In this document: positions 52,700 through 61,532 of the stretch, in pieces
Layout of the letters: every line of letters begins with the position of its first letter
Position numbering within the stretch: the stretch's first letter is position 1
Origin: an uncultured Prevotellaceae bacterium
GTDB taxonomy: Bacteria; Bacteroidota; Bacteroidia; Bacteroidales; Bacteroidaceae
Assembly (NCBI GenBank): GCA_900314985.1
Contig: OMXL01000003.1
Coordinates: forward strand, 58,726-122,725
Direction of reading: 5' to 3'
Length of the DNA: 64,000 bases
Made by a program: the position numbers and the translations under genes
The notes under the pieces: model-generated
What the model was told of the DNA's origin: nothing
Databases searched by the model: none
The model's input: the letters and a program-made list of their open reading frames with translations, nothing else

Positions 52700-53683
52700 T
52701 TATTTAAACAGCGAGTACTCCTTGACTTTCCATGCCAAGGCACTGGCTCCAAGCACGTTGCGTTCGTGGTCATCAATGGTGGAGAGCACAATCTTCACCT
52801 TGTCACGGATATTGCCAAAGACATTGTCCTTGAAGGCTTTCTCCATAGGCTCCCACATCTTATCCAGATAAACCACCAATTCGCCTGTCAGGACAACAGC
52901 TTCCGGATTGATGACGCTGGTATAGTTAGCCACCGACCTGCCGAGAATCTCGCCAGTACGCGTCCACACCTCCTTAGCCATGGCGTCGCCCTGATCAGCA
53001 CAAGCGGCAATAGCTTCTACCGTCAGTTCAGGCAACTGACGCATCGAGCTGGATGCCTCACTAGCCTCCATCAGATCGCGAGCCGTCTGGATGATACCAC
53101 GGTAAGAGACATATTCCTCCAGACAACCTCTACGGCCACAAGTACAGAGGCGGCCACCATCGACCACGCAGGTATGTCCGAACTCACCAGCAAAGCCATC
53201 ATAGCCTAAGTGGGCCACACCGTTGCTAAAGAAACAGCTACCGAGTCCACTACCCACCAAGGTCACGACGATGAAGTTATTCATACCGTGAGCTATGCCA
53301 TAGGCCGACTCGCCCAAGGCCGTCACATGAGCGTCATTGCCCAATGCCACAGCCAGTCCGATGCTATCACGCAACATGGCAGCAAGAGGAACGATACCTT
53401 TCCAAGGTATATTGGCGGCATTCTCTATACATCCCGTCAGATAGTTGGCACTTGGAGCACACATACCTACCGAACGAATATTCTCGTAGCCACCATTATT
53501 CTCTGCCAACGTAATGACACGTTCTGAGAGCACCTCAATGAAGTTGTTCACATTAGGATAGTCCTTGGTAGAAATCACATCTTGCGCCAGAATAGTACCA
53601 CGCAGGTCTACAACGGCGATGGTTGTTGAATTGACATCGATATTGATGCCTATCACCTTGGATTTTACCTTATCATTTACCAT
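52700..53683 (-). CDS. ROK-family sugar kinase, paralogue 2
   Basis: A 327-residue cytoplasmic kinase without a helix-turn-helix, so an enzyme rather than a NagC-type repressor. The first phosphate loop is GINIDVNSTTIAVVDLRG; the ROK signature with zinc ligands is CTCGRRGCLEEYVS, and GEFGHTCV supplies the substrate-binding Glu/His. Likely glucokinase or another hexose kinase. It is 14 bp downstream of a close paralogue and is translated second. Confidence 0.88.
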   Translation of the reverse strand: MVNDKVKSKVIGINIDVNSTTIAVVDLRGTILAQDVISTKDYPNVNNFIEVLSERVITLAENNGGYENIRSVGMCAPSANYLTGCIENAANIPWKGIVPLAAMLRDSIGLAVALGNDAHVTALGESAYGIAHGMNNFIVVTLVGSGLGSCFFSNGVAHLGYDGFAGEFGHTCVVDGGRLCTCGRRGCLEEYVSYRGIIQTARDLMEASEASSSMRQLPELTVEAIAACADQGDAMAKEVWTRTGEILGRSVANYTSVINPEAVVLTGELVVYLDKMWEPMEKAFKDNVFGNIRDKVKIVLSTIDDHERNVLGASALAWKVKEYSLFK

Positions 53684-53697
53684 ACCGACACCTCCTT

Positions 53698-54678
53698 CTA
53701 CTTAAACAACGAATATTCCTTTACTGTCCATGCCAGCACACTGGCACCCAAAATGTTACGCGTACGATTCTCCAAATTGGAGACCATAAACTTCACCTTA
53801 CCTTGCATGTTATGGAAGACGTGGTCCTCAAAGCTCTCGTTAGCGGGTTCAAAGAGCCACTTGCCTACCTGAGCAATACCTCCCGTAAAAATGAAAGCCT
53901 CTGGATTCATCACTGAAGCATAGTTGGCAAGTCCAACGCCCAGGGAATAACCCGTAAGACGATAGGTCTCAATGGCCAACTCATCGCCCAATTCACAGAA
54001 ATCTTGAATCAGCTTAGGCGACAGTCTGTCTACCTGACGCATCATCGAAGGTTCAGGACGCTTGGCCATTAACTCTTGAGCTGTCTGCACAATACCCTTA
54101 GCAGCAACATAAGCCTCCAGACAGCCTTGTTTACCACAGCCACACTGGCGACCATTAGGGATATAACACGTATGACCCACCTCTCCGGCAAAGCCGTCGT
54201 TACCAAGATGTACCACACCATTGCTGAAGAAACAGCTTCCTAATCCGTGGCCTATCGAGATAATAGCAAAGTCGCGCATGCCATGAGCAGCACCAAAAGC
54301 CTGCTCGCCAAGAGCCATTGCATGGGAATTATTACCCAAGGCCACAGCCATTCCTAAGCGGTCGCGCAACATGGCAGCAAGAGGAATGACACCCTTCCAC
54401 GGCATGTTGGGAGCATTCTCAATGCTGCTGGTGCGGAAATTACCACTTGGAGAACAGATTCCGACCGAGCGGATGCTCTCAAAGCCTCCATGCCCTTCCA
54501 CCAGATTCAAGATGTGCTCACAAAGCACTGACAGGTAGTCACCGATATAGGGATGTTCGGAAGTGACGAAACAATCAGTAGCAATAATCTCTCCACGGAC
54601 ATCGACAATACCTATCGATGTCCGTTCCAGGCTGATGTCTACTCCAACAACACGTGTCTTGATGTCGTTCTGAATCAT
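53698..54678 (-). CDS. ROK-family sugar kinase, paralogue 1
   Basis: A 326-residue kinase similar along its whole length to the following gene (both end in LAWTVKEYSLFK or LAWKVKEYSLFK). It has GVDISLERTSIGIVDVRG, CGCGKQGCLEAYVA and GEVGHTCYI, so both zinc and catalytic residues are intact. The tandem pair arose by duplication. Full promoter at 54710-54740. pgi and other sugar-phosphate genes lie nearby, consistent with hexose entry to glycolysis. Confidence 0.88.
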   Translation of the reverse strand: MIQNDIKTRVVGVDISLERTSIGIVDVRGEIIATDCFVTSEHPYIGDYLSVLCEHILNLVEGHGGFESIRSVGICSPSGNFRTSSIENAPNMPWKGVIPLAAMLRDRLGMAVALGNNSHAMALGEQAFGAAHGMRDFAIISIGHGLGSCFFSNGVVHLGNDGFAGEVGHTCYIPNGRQCGCGKQGCLEAYVAAKGIVQTAQELMAKRPEPSMMRQVDRLSPKLIQDFCELGDELAIETYRLTGYSLGVGLANYASVMNPEAFIFTGGIAQVGKWLFEPANESFEDHVFHNMQGKVKFMVSNLENRTRNILGASVLAWTVKEYSLFK

Positions 54679-54709
54679 AGCATTTGTGTTTTACGTCAGT
54701 ATTACGCGA

Positions 54710-54740
54710 CAAAAATAGTAAATAATTTTTTATCTACAAA
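54710..54740 (-). promoter_or_regulatory. ROK kinase operon promoter
   Basis: TATTTTTG (-7) with TTTG 19 nt upstream, minus strand. Confidence 0.7.
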
Positions 54741-54815
54741 ACTTTATCCACTTTTTTATCAACTTTTTAAAGAATTCTTTGCATCTTTCCCCCTTGGAGA
54801 ACGTACTTTCGTTCG

Positions 54816-54852
54816 AAAAAGCAAAGAAAAACCTATTTTTCCTTTGCTTTTT
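54816..54852. other. Perfect 11-bp inverted repeat over the lysS -33 box
   Basis: AAAAAGCAAAG and CTTTGCTTTTT separated by 15 bp. The right arm contains the TTTG -33 box of lysS. It may be an operator, or a terminator-like structure of unknown origin. Confidence 0.5.
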
Positions 54853-54873
54853 GCTCACTTATTCGTACCTTTG
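54843..54873 (+). promoter_or_regulatory. lysS promoter
   Basis: TTTG (54843-54846), 19 nt, TACCTTTG (54866-54873), 28 nt before the start codon at 54902. Confidence 0.75.
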
Positions 54874-54901
54874 CAACGTATTACGACATTTTTTGATAGA
54901 T

Positions 54902-56644
54902 ATGAACGTTTTAGAACTCAGTGAACAAGAGATTGGCAGACGTGAAAGTCTGCAGCAATTGCGCGAGATGGGTATCAATCCTTACCCCGCAGCAGAGTTT
55001 CCTACCAATGCATTCTCAACAGAGATTATAGATAGTTTCCAGGATGATGCCGCTCCCCGTGAGGTTAGCATCGCCGGCCGTATGATGAGCCGTCGTGTCA
55101 TGGGTAAAGCGTCGTTCGTTGAATTACAAGACTCCAAAGGCCGCATTCAGGTGTACATCACCCGCGACGACCTCTGCCCAGGCGAGGATAAGGAGTTATA
55201 CAATACCGTATTCAAGAAGTTGCTGGATATTGGCGACTTCATTGGCATCAAGGGTTTCGTATTCCGCACCCAGACAGGCGAGATCAGCGTACATTGTAAG
55301 GAGCTGACCCTGTTGTCTAAGGCTCTGAAGCCCCTGCCTATCGTAAAATACAAGGATGGCGTAGCTTATGACAAGTTTGACGACCCAGAGCTGCGTTATC
55401 GTCAGCGCTACGTAGACCTCGTAGTAAACGAGGGTGTAAAGGACACCTTCCTGAAGCGTGCCACCATCATCCGCACCCTGCGTAGCATTCTCGACAATGC
55501 CGGATATACAGAGGTTGACACCCCTATCCTGCAGAACATTGCAGGTGGTGCTTCAGCCCGCCCATTCATCACCCACTTCAATGCGCTCAACCAGGATATG
55601 TATATGCGTATCGCTACCGAGCTCTACCTGAAGCGCCTCATCGTAGGTGGTTTCGAGGGTGTCTATGAGATGGGTAAGAACTTCCGCAACGAGGGTATGG
55701 ACAAGACCCACAACCCTGAATTCACCTGCATGGAGCTGTATGTCAGTTACAAGGACCTGCTGTGGGGTATGACCTTCACAGAGAATATGCTGGAGCAGAT
55801 TTGTACGGCTGTCAACGGCAAGCCTGAGGTAGAGATTGATGGTAACATCATCTCGTTCAAGGCTCCTTTCCGCCGTCTGCCTATCCTCGATGCCATCAAG
55901 GAGAAGACAGGTTTCGACTGTGACGGCAAGACAGAAGACGAGATTCGCCAGTTCTGCCTGTCAAAGGGCATGGATGTCGACGAGACCATGGGTAAGGGTA
56001 AGCTCATCGACGAGTTGTTTGGTGAGTTCTGCGAGGGCAGCTTCATCCAGCCCACCTTCATTACCGACTATCCCGTCGAGATGTCACCCCTCACCAAGAT
56101 GCACCGTTCTAAGCCTGGCCTCACTGAGCGTTTCGAGCTGATGGTCAATGGTAAGGAGTTGGCAAATGCTTACTCTGAGCTGAACGACCCCATCGACCAG
56201 GAGGAGCGTTTCGTAGAGCAGATGAAGTTAGCTGACAAGGGCGATGACGAGGCCATGATTATCGATCAGGACTTCCTGCGTGCCCTGCAGTATGGTATGC
56301 CTCCAACCTTTGGTATCGGTATAGGTATCGACCGTCTGGTAATGGTACTCACAGGTAAATTTGCCATCGGTGAGGTCATGCTGTTCCCACAGATGAAGCC
56401 TGAGAAGAAGATTCCTCAGTCTACTCCCGCTGAGTGGGCAGAGATTGGTGTTGCTGAAGAGTGGGTACCCGTACTCCGCAAGGCAGGTTTCAACATGGTT
56501 GTAAACATTGCCAACGAGAAGGCTCAGGGCCTGCAGCAGAAGATTGGCGACATTGTTAAGAAATACAAGCTCGACATGCAGAAGCCAAGTGTTGACGAAG
56601 TCGCTGCTTGGATAGAGAAGGCTGCACAAAGTCCCCTAAGTTAG
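54902..56644 (+). CDS. lysS: Lysyl-tRNA synthetase
   Basis: A 580-residue class II synthetase from the ATG at 54902; the frame open back to 54779 crosses the promoter and is rejected. The OB-fold anticodon domain (VSIAGRMMSRRVMGKASFVE) is followed by the catalytic core: motif 2 FRNEGMDKTHNPEFTCMELY and motif 3 GIGIGIDRLVMVL. After it comes a C-terminal extension of about 60 residues (EEWVPVLRKAGFNMVVNI) seen in Bacteroidetes. The final residues SPLS and the TAG stop come from a REP-like element. Confidence 0.96.
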   Translation: MNVLELSEQEIGRRESLQQLREMGINPYPAAEFPTNAFSTEIIDSFQDDAAPREVSIAGRMMSRRVMGKASFVELQDSKGRIQVYITRDDLCPGEDKELYNTVFKKLLDIGDFIGIKGFVFRTQTGEISVHCKELTLLSKALKPLPIVKYKDGVAYDKFDDPELRYRQRYVDLVVNEGVKDTFLKRATIIRTLRSILDNAGYTEVDTPILQNIAGGASARPFITHFNALNQDMYMRIATELYLKRLIVGGFEGVYEMGKNFRNEGMDKTHNPEFTCMELYVSYKDLLWGMTFTENMLEQICTAVNGKPEVEIDGNIISFKAPFRRLPILDAIKEKTGFDCDGKTEDEIRQFCLSKGMDVDETMGKGKLIDELFGEFCEGSFIQPTFITDYPVEMSPLTKMHRSKPGLTERFELMVNGKELANAYSELNDPIDQEERFVEQMKLADKGDDEAMIIDQDFLRALQYGMPPTFGIGIGIDRLVMVLTGKFAIGEVMLFPQMKPEKKIPQSTPAEWAEIGVAEEWVPVLRKAGFNMVVNIANEKAQGLQQKIGDIVKKYKLDMQKPSVDEVAAWIEKAAQSPLS

Positions 56645-56738
56645 GGGACCATAGGGGTCTGAACAAGCGCAGACCCAGTAACAATTCAGGTTGGAGGTGT
56701 CGCTTGTTCAGACCCCCAACCCCCTAACTTAGGGGGCT
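56631..56738. repeat. REP-like elements, inverted pair
   Basis: A reverse copy (56631-56670) supplies the lysS stop; a forward copy (56701-56738) ends 6 nt before the gpsA start. A 30-bp unique core separates them. Same layout as 2231-2340. Confidence 0.92.
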
Positions 56739-56744
56739 CATATT

Positions 56745-57740
56745 ATGTACGACTGCGGTAGAATAGCAATCATCGGTGGTGGCAGCTGGGCAACAGCAAT
56801 AGCCAAGATTGTGGTAGGAAAGACCCATCACATTGGTTGGTATATGCGTCGCGATGACCGCATTGAGGACTTCCGTCGCATGAGCCACAACCCTGCCTAC
56901 CTCACCAGCGTCCACTTTAACATTGACGAGATTTTCTTCTCCAGTGACCTCAACAAGATTGTTGAGCAGTACGACACATTAGTGTTCGTCACTCCTTCAC
57001 CCTATCTGAAGAGTCACCTGAAGAAGCTCAAGACACGCATTCGCGACAAATTCATCATTACAGCCATCAAGGGAATCGTACCTGACGAGAACCTTGTCTG
57101 TTCAGAGTATTTCCATCAGGTCTACGACGTGCCCTATGAGAACTTGGCCTGTATTGGTGGACCGTCACATGCTGAGGAGGTAGCACTGGAGCGACTCTCC
57201 TACCTTACCGTAGGATGTGCCAGCATTGAGAAGGCACAGTCGTTTGCCGACATTCTCACCAGCGACTACATCAAGACAAAGACCTCTACAGACGTCATCG
57301 GCATCGAGTACTCCTCGGTGCTGAAGAACGTCTATGCCATTGCCGCAGGTATCTGTAATGGTCTGAAGTTCGGCGACAACTTCCAAGCCGTCCTCATGGC
57401 CAACGCCGTACAGGAGATGTCACGCTTCCTCAAGGTGGTACACCCCATTGAGCGTAGCATTGTCGACAGCTGCTACTTGGGCGACCTGCTCGTCACGGGC
57501 TACTCGAACTTCTCGCGTAACCGTACCTTTGGTACGATGATTGGCAAAGGCTATAGCGTCAAGTCGGCACAGATAGAGATGGAGATGATAGCAGAAGGCT
57601 ACTTCGGCACCAAATGTATGAAGGAGATTAACCGCCACTGCCATGTCAACATGCCGATTCTTGATGCCGTATATAATATATTGTACGAGCGCATCAGCCC
57701 GCAGATTGAAATCAAGCTACTTACTGACAGTTTCCGATAA
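56745..57740 (+). CDS. gpsA: NAD(P)-dependent glycerol-3-phosphate dehydrogenase
   Basis: Makes sn-glycerol-3-phosphate from dihydroxyacetone phosphate for phospholipid synthesis. The nucleotide loop is IAIIGGGSWATAIAKIV (7-23). The catalytic Lys lies in SVLKNVYAIAAGICNGLKFG, and the C-terminal region has LGDLLVTGYSNFSRNRTFG. The 331 residues fit. It is preceded closely by a REP-like copy whose AGGGGGC end may serve in ribosome binding, and followed by pgi after 48 bp. Confidence 0.95.
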   Translation: MYDCGRIAIIGGGSWATAIAKIVVGKTHHIGWYMRRDDRIEDFRRMSHNPAYLTSVHFNIDEIFFSSDLNKIVEQYDTLVFVTPSPYLKSHLKKLKTRIRDKFIITAIKGIVPDENLVCSEYFHQVYDVPYENLACIGGPSHAEEVALERLSYLTVGCASIEKAQSFADILTSDYIKTKTSTDVIGIEYSSVLKNVYAIAAGICNGLKFGDNFQAVLMANAVQEMSRFLKVVHPIERSIVDSCYLGDLLVTGYSNFSRNRTFGTMIGKGYSVKSAQIEMEMIAEGYFGTKCMKEINRHCHVNMPILDAVYNILYERISPQIEIKLLTDSFR

Positions 57741-57788
57741 ACAAATACTGAGAGAGACATTCATTCAAACAAACAACTATAACGTATT

Positions 57789-59141
57789 ATGAACAACATC
57801 AAACTTGACATCACAAAGGCTGCCTGTTTTCTGGAAGCTGGCGCAGTAAAGGCTTTTGAGCCTAAGGTGAAAGCCGCACAAGAGGCTTTGGAGAACGGAA
57901 CATGTCCTGGTAACGATTTCCTGGGCTGGCTACATTTGCCCACAGAGATAACTCCCGCTTTCCTCGATGAGATTGAGGCTTGCGCCAAGGTACTTCGCGA
58001 CAACTGTGAAGCTATCGTTGTAGCAGGTATCGGTGGCTCGTATCTGGGTGCCCGTGCCGTCATTGAGGCACTGAGCAACTCGTTCGGCTGGCTCATCAAA
58101 GACCAAAAGAATCCTACCATCCTCTTTGCAGGTAACAATATCGGCGAGGACTATCTGTTTGAGCTGACAGAATACCTGAAGGACAAGAAGTTTGGTGTCA
58201 TCAATATTTCTAAGTCAGGTACCACCACAGAGACCGCTCTGACCTTCCGTCTGCTGAAGAAGCAGTGTGAGGCTCAGCGTGGCAAGGAGGAAGCCAAGAA
58301 GGTGATTGTGGCTGTTACCGATGCTAAGCGTGGCGCTGCCCGCACCTGTGCTGACAAGGAGGGTTACAAGAGTTTCATCATCCCCGACAACGTAGGTGGT
58401 CGCTTCTCAGTACTCACTCCTGTAGGTCTGCTGCCTATCGCTTGCGCTGGTTTCGACGTCAAGCAGTTGGTAGGTGGTGCTCAGGATATGGAGAAGGCTT
58501 GCGCTCCCAGCGTTCCCTTCGCAGAGAACCCCGCAGCCCAGTATGCTGCTGTTCGCAATGGCCTGTACCAGAATGGCAAGAAGATTGAGATTATGGTCAA
58601 CTACCAGCCCAAGTTGCACTTCTTCAGCGAGTGGTGGAAGCAGCTGTACGGTGAGTCTGAGGGTAAGGATCAGAAGGGTATCTTCCCTGCCAGTGTAGAC
58701 TTCACTACCGACCTGCACTCTATGGGTCAGTGGATTCAGGAGGGCGAGCGCACTATCTTCGAGACCGTTCTCTCTATTGAGGAGCCTGAGAAGAAGCTGC
58801 TGTTCCCTGAGGACGAGGAGAACTTGGACGGTCTGAACTTCCTGGCTGGCAAGCGTGTTGACGAGGTCAACAAGATGGCTGAGTTAGGTACCCGTCTGGC
58901 TCACGTTGATGGTGGCGTGCCCAATATCCGCATCAGCATTCCTAAGCTCAACGAGTACTACATCGGACAGCTCATCTACTTCTTTGAGATTGCCTGTGGT
59001 ATCAGTGGTAACGTGCTGGGTGTCAACCCGTTCAACCAGCCTGGCGTAGAGGCTTACAAGAAGAATATGTTTGCACTGTTGGCTAAGCCTGGCTACGAGG
59101 CAGAGACAAAGGCCATCAAGGCACGCTTAGCCAATGAATAA
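57789..59141 (+). CDS. pgi: Glucose-6-phosphate isomerase
   Basis: Interconverts glucose-6-phosphate and fructose-6-phosphate. The 450-residue length matches the short bacterial form. [16 protein letters not shown] and [18 protein letters not shown] form the sugar-phosphate site, and [18 protein letters not shown] carries the C-terminal signature with the catalytic Lys. It overlaps the following HAD gene by 8 bp, so the two are translated together. Confidence 0.96.
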   Translation: MNNIKLDITKAACFLEAGAVKAFEPKVKAAQEALENGTCPGNDFLGWLHLPTEITPAFLDEIEACAKVLRDNCEAIVVAGIGGSYLGARAVIEALSNSFGWLIKDQKNPTILFAGNNIGEDYLFELTEYLKDKKFGVINISKSGTTTETALTFRLLKKQCEAQRGKEEAKKVIVAVTDAKRGAARTCADKEGYKSFIIPDNVGGRFSVLTPVGLLPIACAGFDVKQLVGGAQDMEKACAPSVPFAENPAAQYAAVRNGLYQNGKKIEIMVNYQPKLHFFSEWWKQLYGESEGKDQKGIFPASVDFTTDLHSMGQWIQEGERTIFETVLSIEEPEKKLLFPEDEENLDGLNFLAGKRVDEVNKMAELGTRLAHVDGGVPNIRISIPKLNEYYIGQLIYFFEIACGISGNVLGVNPFNQPGVEAYKKNMFALLAKPGYEAETKAIKARLANE

Positions 59142-59889
59142 ATCAATCAAGAAATATTTAGAAAGTCACGGCTTTGGGCAGTTCTGCCCGAAAGCCGTGC
59201 TTTTCGATATGGATGGTGTCATCTACGACTCCATGTCTAACCATGCCGTCAGTTGGCATGAGGCCATGAAAGACTATGGGTTGGAGATGCCCTATAGCGG
59301 AGCCTACCAGTATGAGGGCATGCGCGGTGTAGAGACGGTCAAGCTACTTGCTCGCCAGCAGTGGGAACGTACACTCAGCGACGAAGAGGCGATGGAGATG
59401 TACAAACACAAGTCAGCACTTTTTGCAGAACACTGTAAAGAGACGCCTGCCACCATCATGCCTGGCATCAAGACACTCATGGAGCAGATTAAAGCCAGCG
59501 GTATGAAGATCTGTGTGGTAACAGGCAGTGGTCAACACACCTTGTTAGACAAACTGTTGGCCGACTTCCCAGGATTGCTGAGTGAAGAACTGATGGTAAC
59601 GGCCTTTGACGTTACCCATGGCAAGCCTGACCCCGAACCATATATAATAGGTACGCGTAAATGCGACGTAGCCCCTTGGGAAGCCATCGTAGTAGAGAAT
59701 GCGCCATTAGGCGTGCGTGCCGCCCATGCCGCCCACTGCTTTACCATTGCTGTTAATACTGGTCCCTTGCCCGATGAGATGCTGGCTCGTGAAGGAGCCG
59801 ACCTCATCTATCCTAAGATGACAGCGCTTAGCGAAGATTTTCCTCGTCTTCGTCAGCTGGTGGATTATCCATCTGAGTATCACGCTTGA
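59134..59889 (+). CDS. HAD-superfamily phosphatase (beta-phosphoglucomutase-like)
   Basis: A 251-residue cytoplasmic hydrolase. Motif I is [11 protein letters not shown], with both Asp nucleophile and acid/base; motif II is VVTGSG; motif III has the Lys in [10 protein letters not shown], and motif IV ends in [12 protein letters not shown]. The cap is helical (type C1). Probably dephosphorylates a sugar phosphate, which fits its coupling to pgi; the substrate is unknown. Its 3' end overlaps the converging lipoprotein gene by 62 bp. Confidence 0.88.
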   Translation: MNKSIKKYLESHGFGQFCPKAVLFDMDGVIYDSMSNHAVSWHEAMKDYGLEMPYSGAYQYEGMRGVETVKLLARQQWERTLSDEEAMEMYKHKSALFAEHCKETPATIMPGIKTLMEQIKASGMKICVVTGSGQHTLLDKLLADFPGLLSEELMVTAFDVTHGKPDPEPYIIGTRKCDVAPWEAIVVENAPLGVRAAHAAHCFTIAVNTGPLPDEMLAREGADLIYPKMTALSEDFPRLRQLVDYPSEYHA

Positions 59890-60388
59890 TACTCAGATCG
59901 CCCATGCGCGACAGCTTAAACACCAACGGAATATACTCGTCACTCTGAGGATGTCCTACGCTGGCACCAAACAGCAGGAAGTCGCCTTCGGCCTTGTCGA
60001 AGACCAGTCCTTCAAAGACGCCCGTCTTGTTGAAGTCATCATCCAGATACTGTGTCAGCGACTTCTTGGTAAAGGTACGGCTAAAGAAGACAGAACCATC
60101 CTGGCGTGATACCGTCAGACGGAACACGTTATCAACAAACTTCTGTCCTGTCTCGTCTTTCACCATCGGCAGAGAGTCGCTGGGCTGACGGCTGACAGAG
60201 ACAAAATACGTCTTGCCAATCCATTCCACCTTCTTCTCATCCAGATAAGGCTGCATGCGTACAGGTTCTTTGGGTTGCACCTTGACAATGCGTGGCGCAA
60301 TAATATCTTCACTCTTCTTCTTTCCTCCACAGGCTGCCAATACGACAACCAGACTGGCCAAAAGGACTACTGATAGTATCTGCTTCAT
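59828..60388 (-). CDS. Small lipoprotein (DUF4738-like)
   Basis: A 186-residue lipoprotein from the ATG at 60388 (longer frame to 60442 hides the signal). The signal ends LASLVVVLAACGGKKKSED with the lipobox Cys. The mature part is beta-rich (VEWIGKTYFVSVSRQPSD and GSVFFSRTFTKKSLTQYLDD). It looks like DUF4738, a Prevotella-type family of unknown function; I hold that name loosely. Its 3' end runs 62 bp into the HAD gene on the other strand. Confidence 0.68.
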   Translation of the reverse strand: MKQILSVVLLASLVVVLAACGGKKKSEDIIAPRIVKVQPKEPVRMQPYLDEKKVEWIGKTYFVSVSRQPSDSLPMVKDETGQKFVDNVFRLTVSRQDGSVFFSRTFTKKSLTQYLDDDFNKTGVFEGLVFDKAEGDFLLFGASVGHPQSDEYIPLVFKLSRMGDLSIKRDTQMDNPPADEDEENLR

Positions 60389-60411
60389 AATATACATTTT
60401 AAGATCTGTTG

Positions 60412-60443
60412 CAAAAGTAATAAAAAACCACGAGATATGCAAG
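60412..60443 (-). promoter_or_regulatory. Promoter of the small lipoprotein gene
   Basis: TACTTTTG (-7) with CTTG 20 nt upstream, minus strand. Confidence 0.6.
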
Positions 60444-60453
60444 GAAATAATCT

Positions 60454-60570
60454 AAAAAACAGATGCTCCGCTTGTTTGCGGAGCATCCATCTGTCGTCCT
60501 GAGTCTTCTTACCCGGACTCGTAAACCTTCATGAGATAGAGGCACGCTTGCCATAAAAACACTATGTTAA
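60454..60570 (-). ncRNA. Candidate small RNA ending in a strong terminator
   Basis: On the minus strand a perfect 10-bp stem (GATGCTCCGC/GCGGAGCATC) is followed by TGTTTTTTAG at 60487-60454. The approximately 80 bases before it contain a GGCA-AGCG-TGCC hairpin and GAGTC-x10-GACTC, and no ORF. The trmO stop is about 265 nt away, too far for a normal trmO terminator. No clear promoter box was found, so this may instead be a long trmO 3' UTR. Confidence 0.4.
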
Positions 60571-60752
60571 CCTAAATCACTATGATGTTTTTACTTGATA
60601 TATAGAAGTTTTTGTGTGGTTTCTGTTATTTTGACGCTAAGAGGCAGGAAAAGTTTAAAGAATTATTATATTTTTCTACAAAACAATATCATTCCATAAC
60701 CTTTTTAGCGACCTACCACACAAATACATATACACAAACAGAAGTATTCAGA

Positions 60753-61424
60753 TTATTTAACAACCTTCCAACCATCAACCATCAACGTACGGTCAACGAC
60801 ATGGAAAAGAATATCGTAGCCCATAAAAGGCATGCCATACTGGCGGGTTGCATCTTGCTGATAATGAGGACGAGGATCAAGGGCCAGCGTCTGTCGCAGC
60901 ACCTCGATGTCAGTTGCCGGAAGCAACTGACACAGTTCGTCGGGCAATATAACCTCCAGCCGTTGCCACTGATGATTGTCGGTAAATCCGCCACGTGCCT
61001 CAGGATGACTGTCGACGTATGCCAGATAGGGTTTGATATCATAAATAGGTGTGCCATCCATCAAGTCAGCACCCAACACCTCGATGGTCAACTTCTCCAT
61101 ATCAACATGGTCAATACGTACCGACGAAAGGCCCAGATTATTAGGACGGAACGGTGAGCGCGACGCCCACACCCCTACCCGTTCGTTGCCACCCAGCAGT
61201 GGCGGGCGCACGGTAGGATGCTTCTGTGCATCCACATTCTCTGAGAATCCCCAGACAAGCCAGAGGTAGTCATACTCCTCCATGCCACGCAGTGCCTCGG
61301 CATTCTTATAGCGAGGCACAAACTCTATACGTCCACGCAACTCACAGACGATGCCACTCTGGCGTGGCACACCAAACTTACTGGTCAGCGGAGAGCGGAA
61401 AAAGGCTATCGGTTCGATATTCAT
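60753..61424 (-). CDS. trmO: tRNA (N6-threonylcarbamoyladenosine37-N6)-methyltransferase TrmO
   Basis: A SAM-dependent enzyme that methylates t6A37 in tRNA-Thr. About 223 residues from the ATG at 61424; the frame continues to 61490, but the -7 box lies between. The N-terminus MNIEPIAFFRSPL and later RGGFTDNHQWQ, plus FRPNNLGLSSVRIDHVD, are typical of the family. The C-terminal extension GYDILFHVVDRTLMVDGWKVV is usual. Divergent from the AI-2E family gene. Confidence 0.9.
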   Translation of the reverse strand: MNIEPIAFFRSPLTSKFGVPRQSGIVCELRGRIEFVPRYKNAEALRGMEEYDYLWLVWGFSENVDAQKHPTVRPPLLGGNERVGVWASRSPFRPNNLGLSSVRIDHVDMEKLTIEVLGADLMDGTPIYDIKPYLAYVDSHPEARGGFTDNHQWQRLEVILPDELCQLLPATDIEVLRQTLALDPRPHYQQDATRQYGMPFMGYDILFHVVDRTLMVDGWKVVK

Positions 61425-61428
61425 GCCA

Positions 61429-61436
61429 CAAATATA
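61429..61436 (-). promoter_or_regulatory. trmO -7 box, very close to the start codon
   Basis: TATATTTG ends 4 nt before the ATG, which would give a leaderless mRNA. Confidence 0.45.
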
Positions 61437-61486
61437 CCAAAAAAAACCTGAAGAGAAAAGAAACATCACTCGCAGAAGCAAATTTT

Positions 61487-61512
61487 TCACTTTTCACTCT
61501 TCACTTTTCACT
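61487..61512. repeat. Short tandem repeat TTTTCACT
   Basis: Three units of CTTTTCACT/CTCTTCACT type in the divergent gap, the same motif family as the GTGAAAA tracts before purB and paaK. Confidence 0.65.
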
Positions 61513-61520
61513 AATTTTTG

Positions 61521-61528
61521 TATTTTTG
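61521..61528 (+). promoter_or_regulatory. -7 box of the AI-2E family gene
   Basis: TATTTTTG ends 4 nt before the ATG at 61533. An upstream in-frame ATG at 61518 precedes the box and is rejected. Confidence 0.45.
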
Positions 61529-61532
61529 CACC

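Noticed and set aside
60481-60560. RNase P or SRP RNA fragment (AGTCCGGG, GGTTTAC words)
   Set aside because: The conserved cores of those RNAs could not be laid out here; only short words match, so it was left as an unnamed small RNA candidate.
61425-61490. Longer trmO start at 61490
   Set aside because: It adds a hydrophobic segment foreign to a cytoplasmic tRNA methyltransferase and crosses the -7 box.
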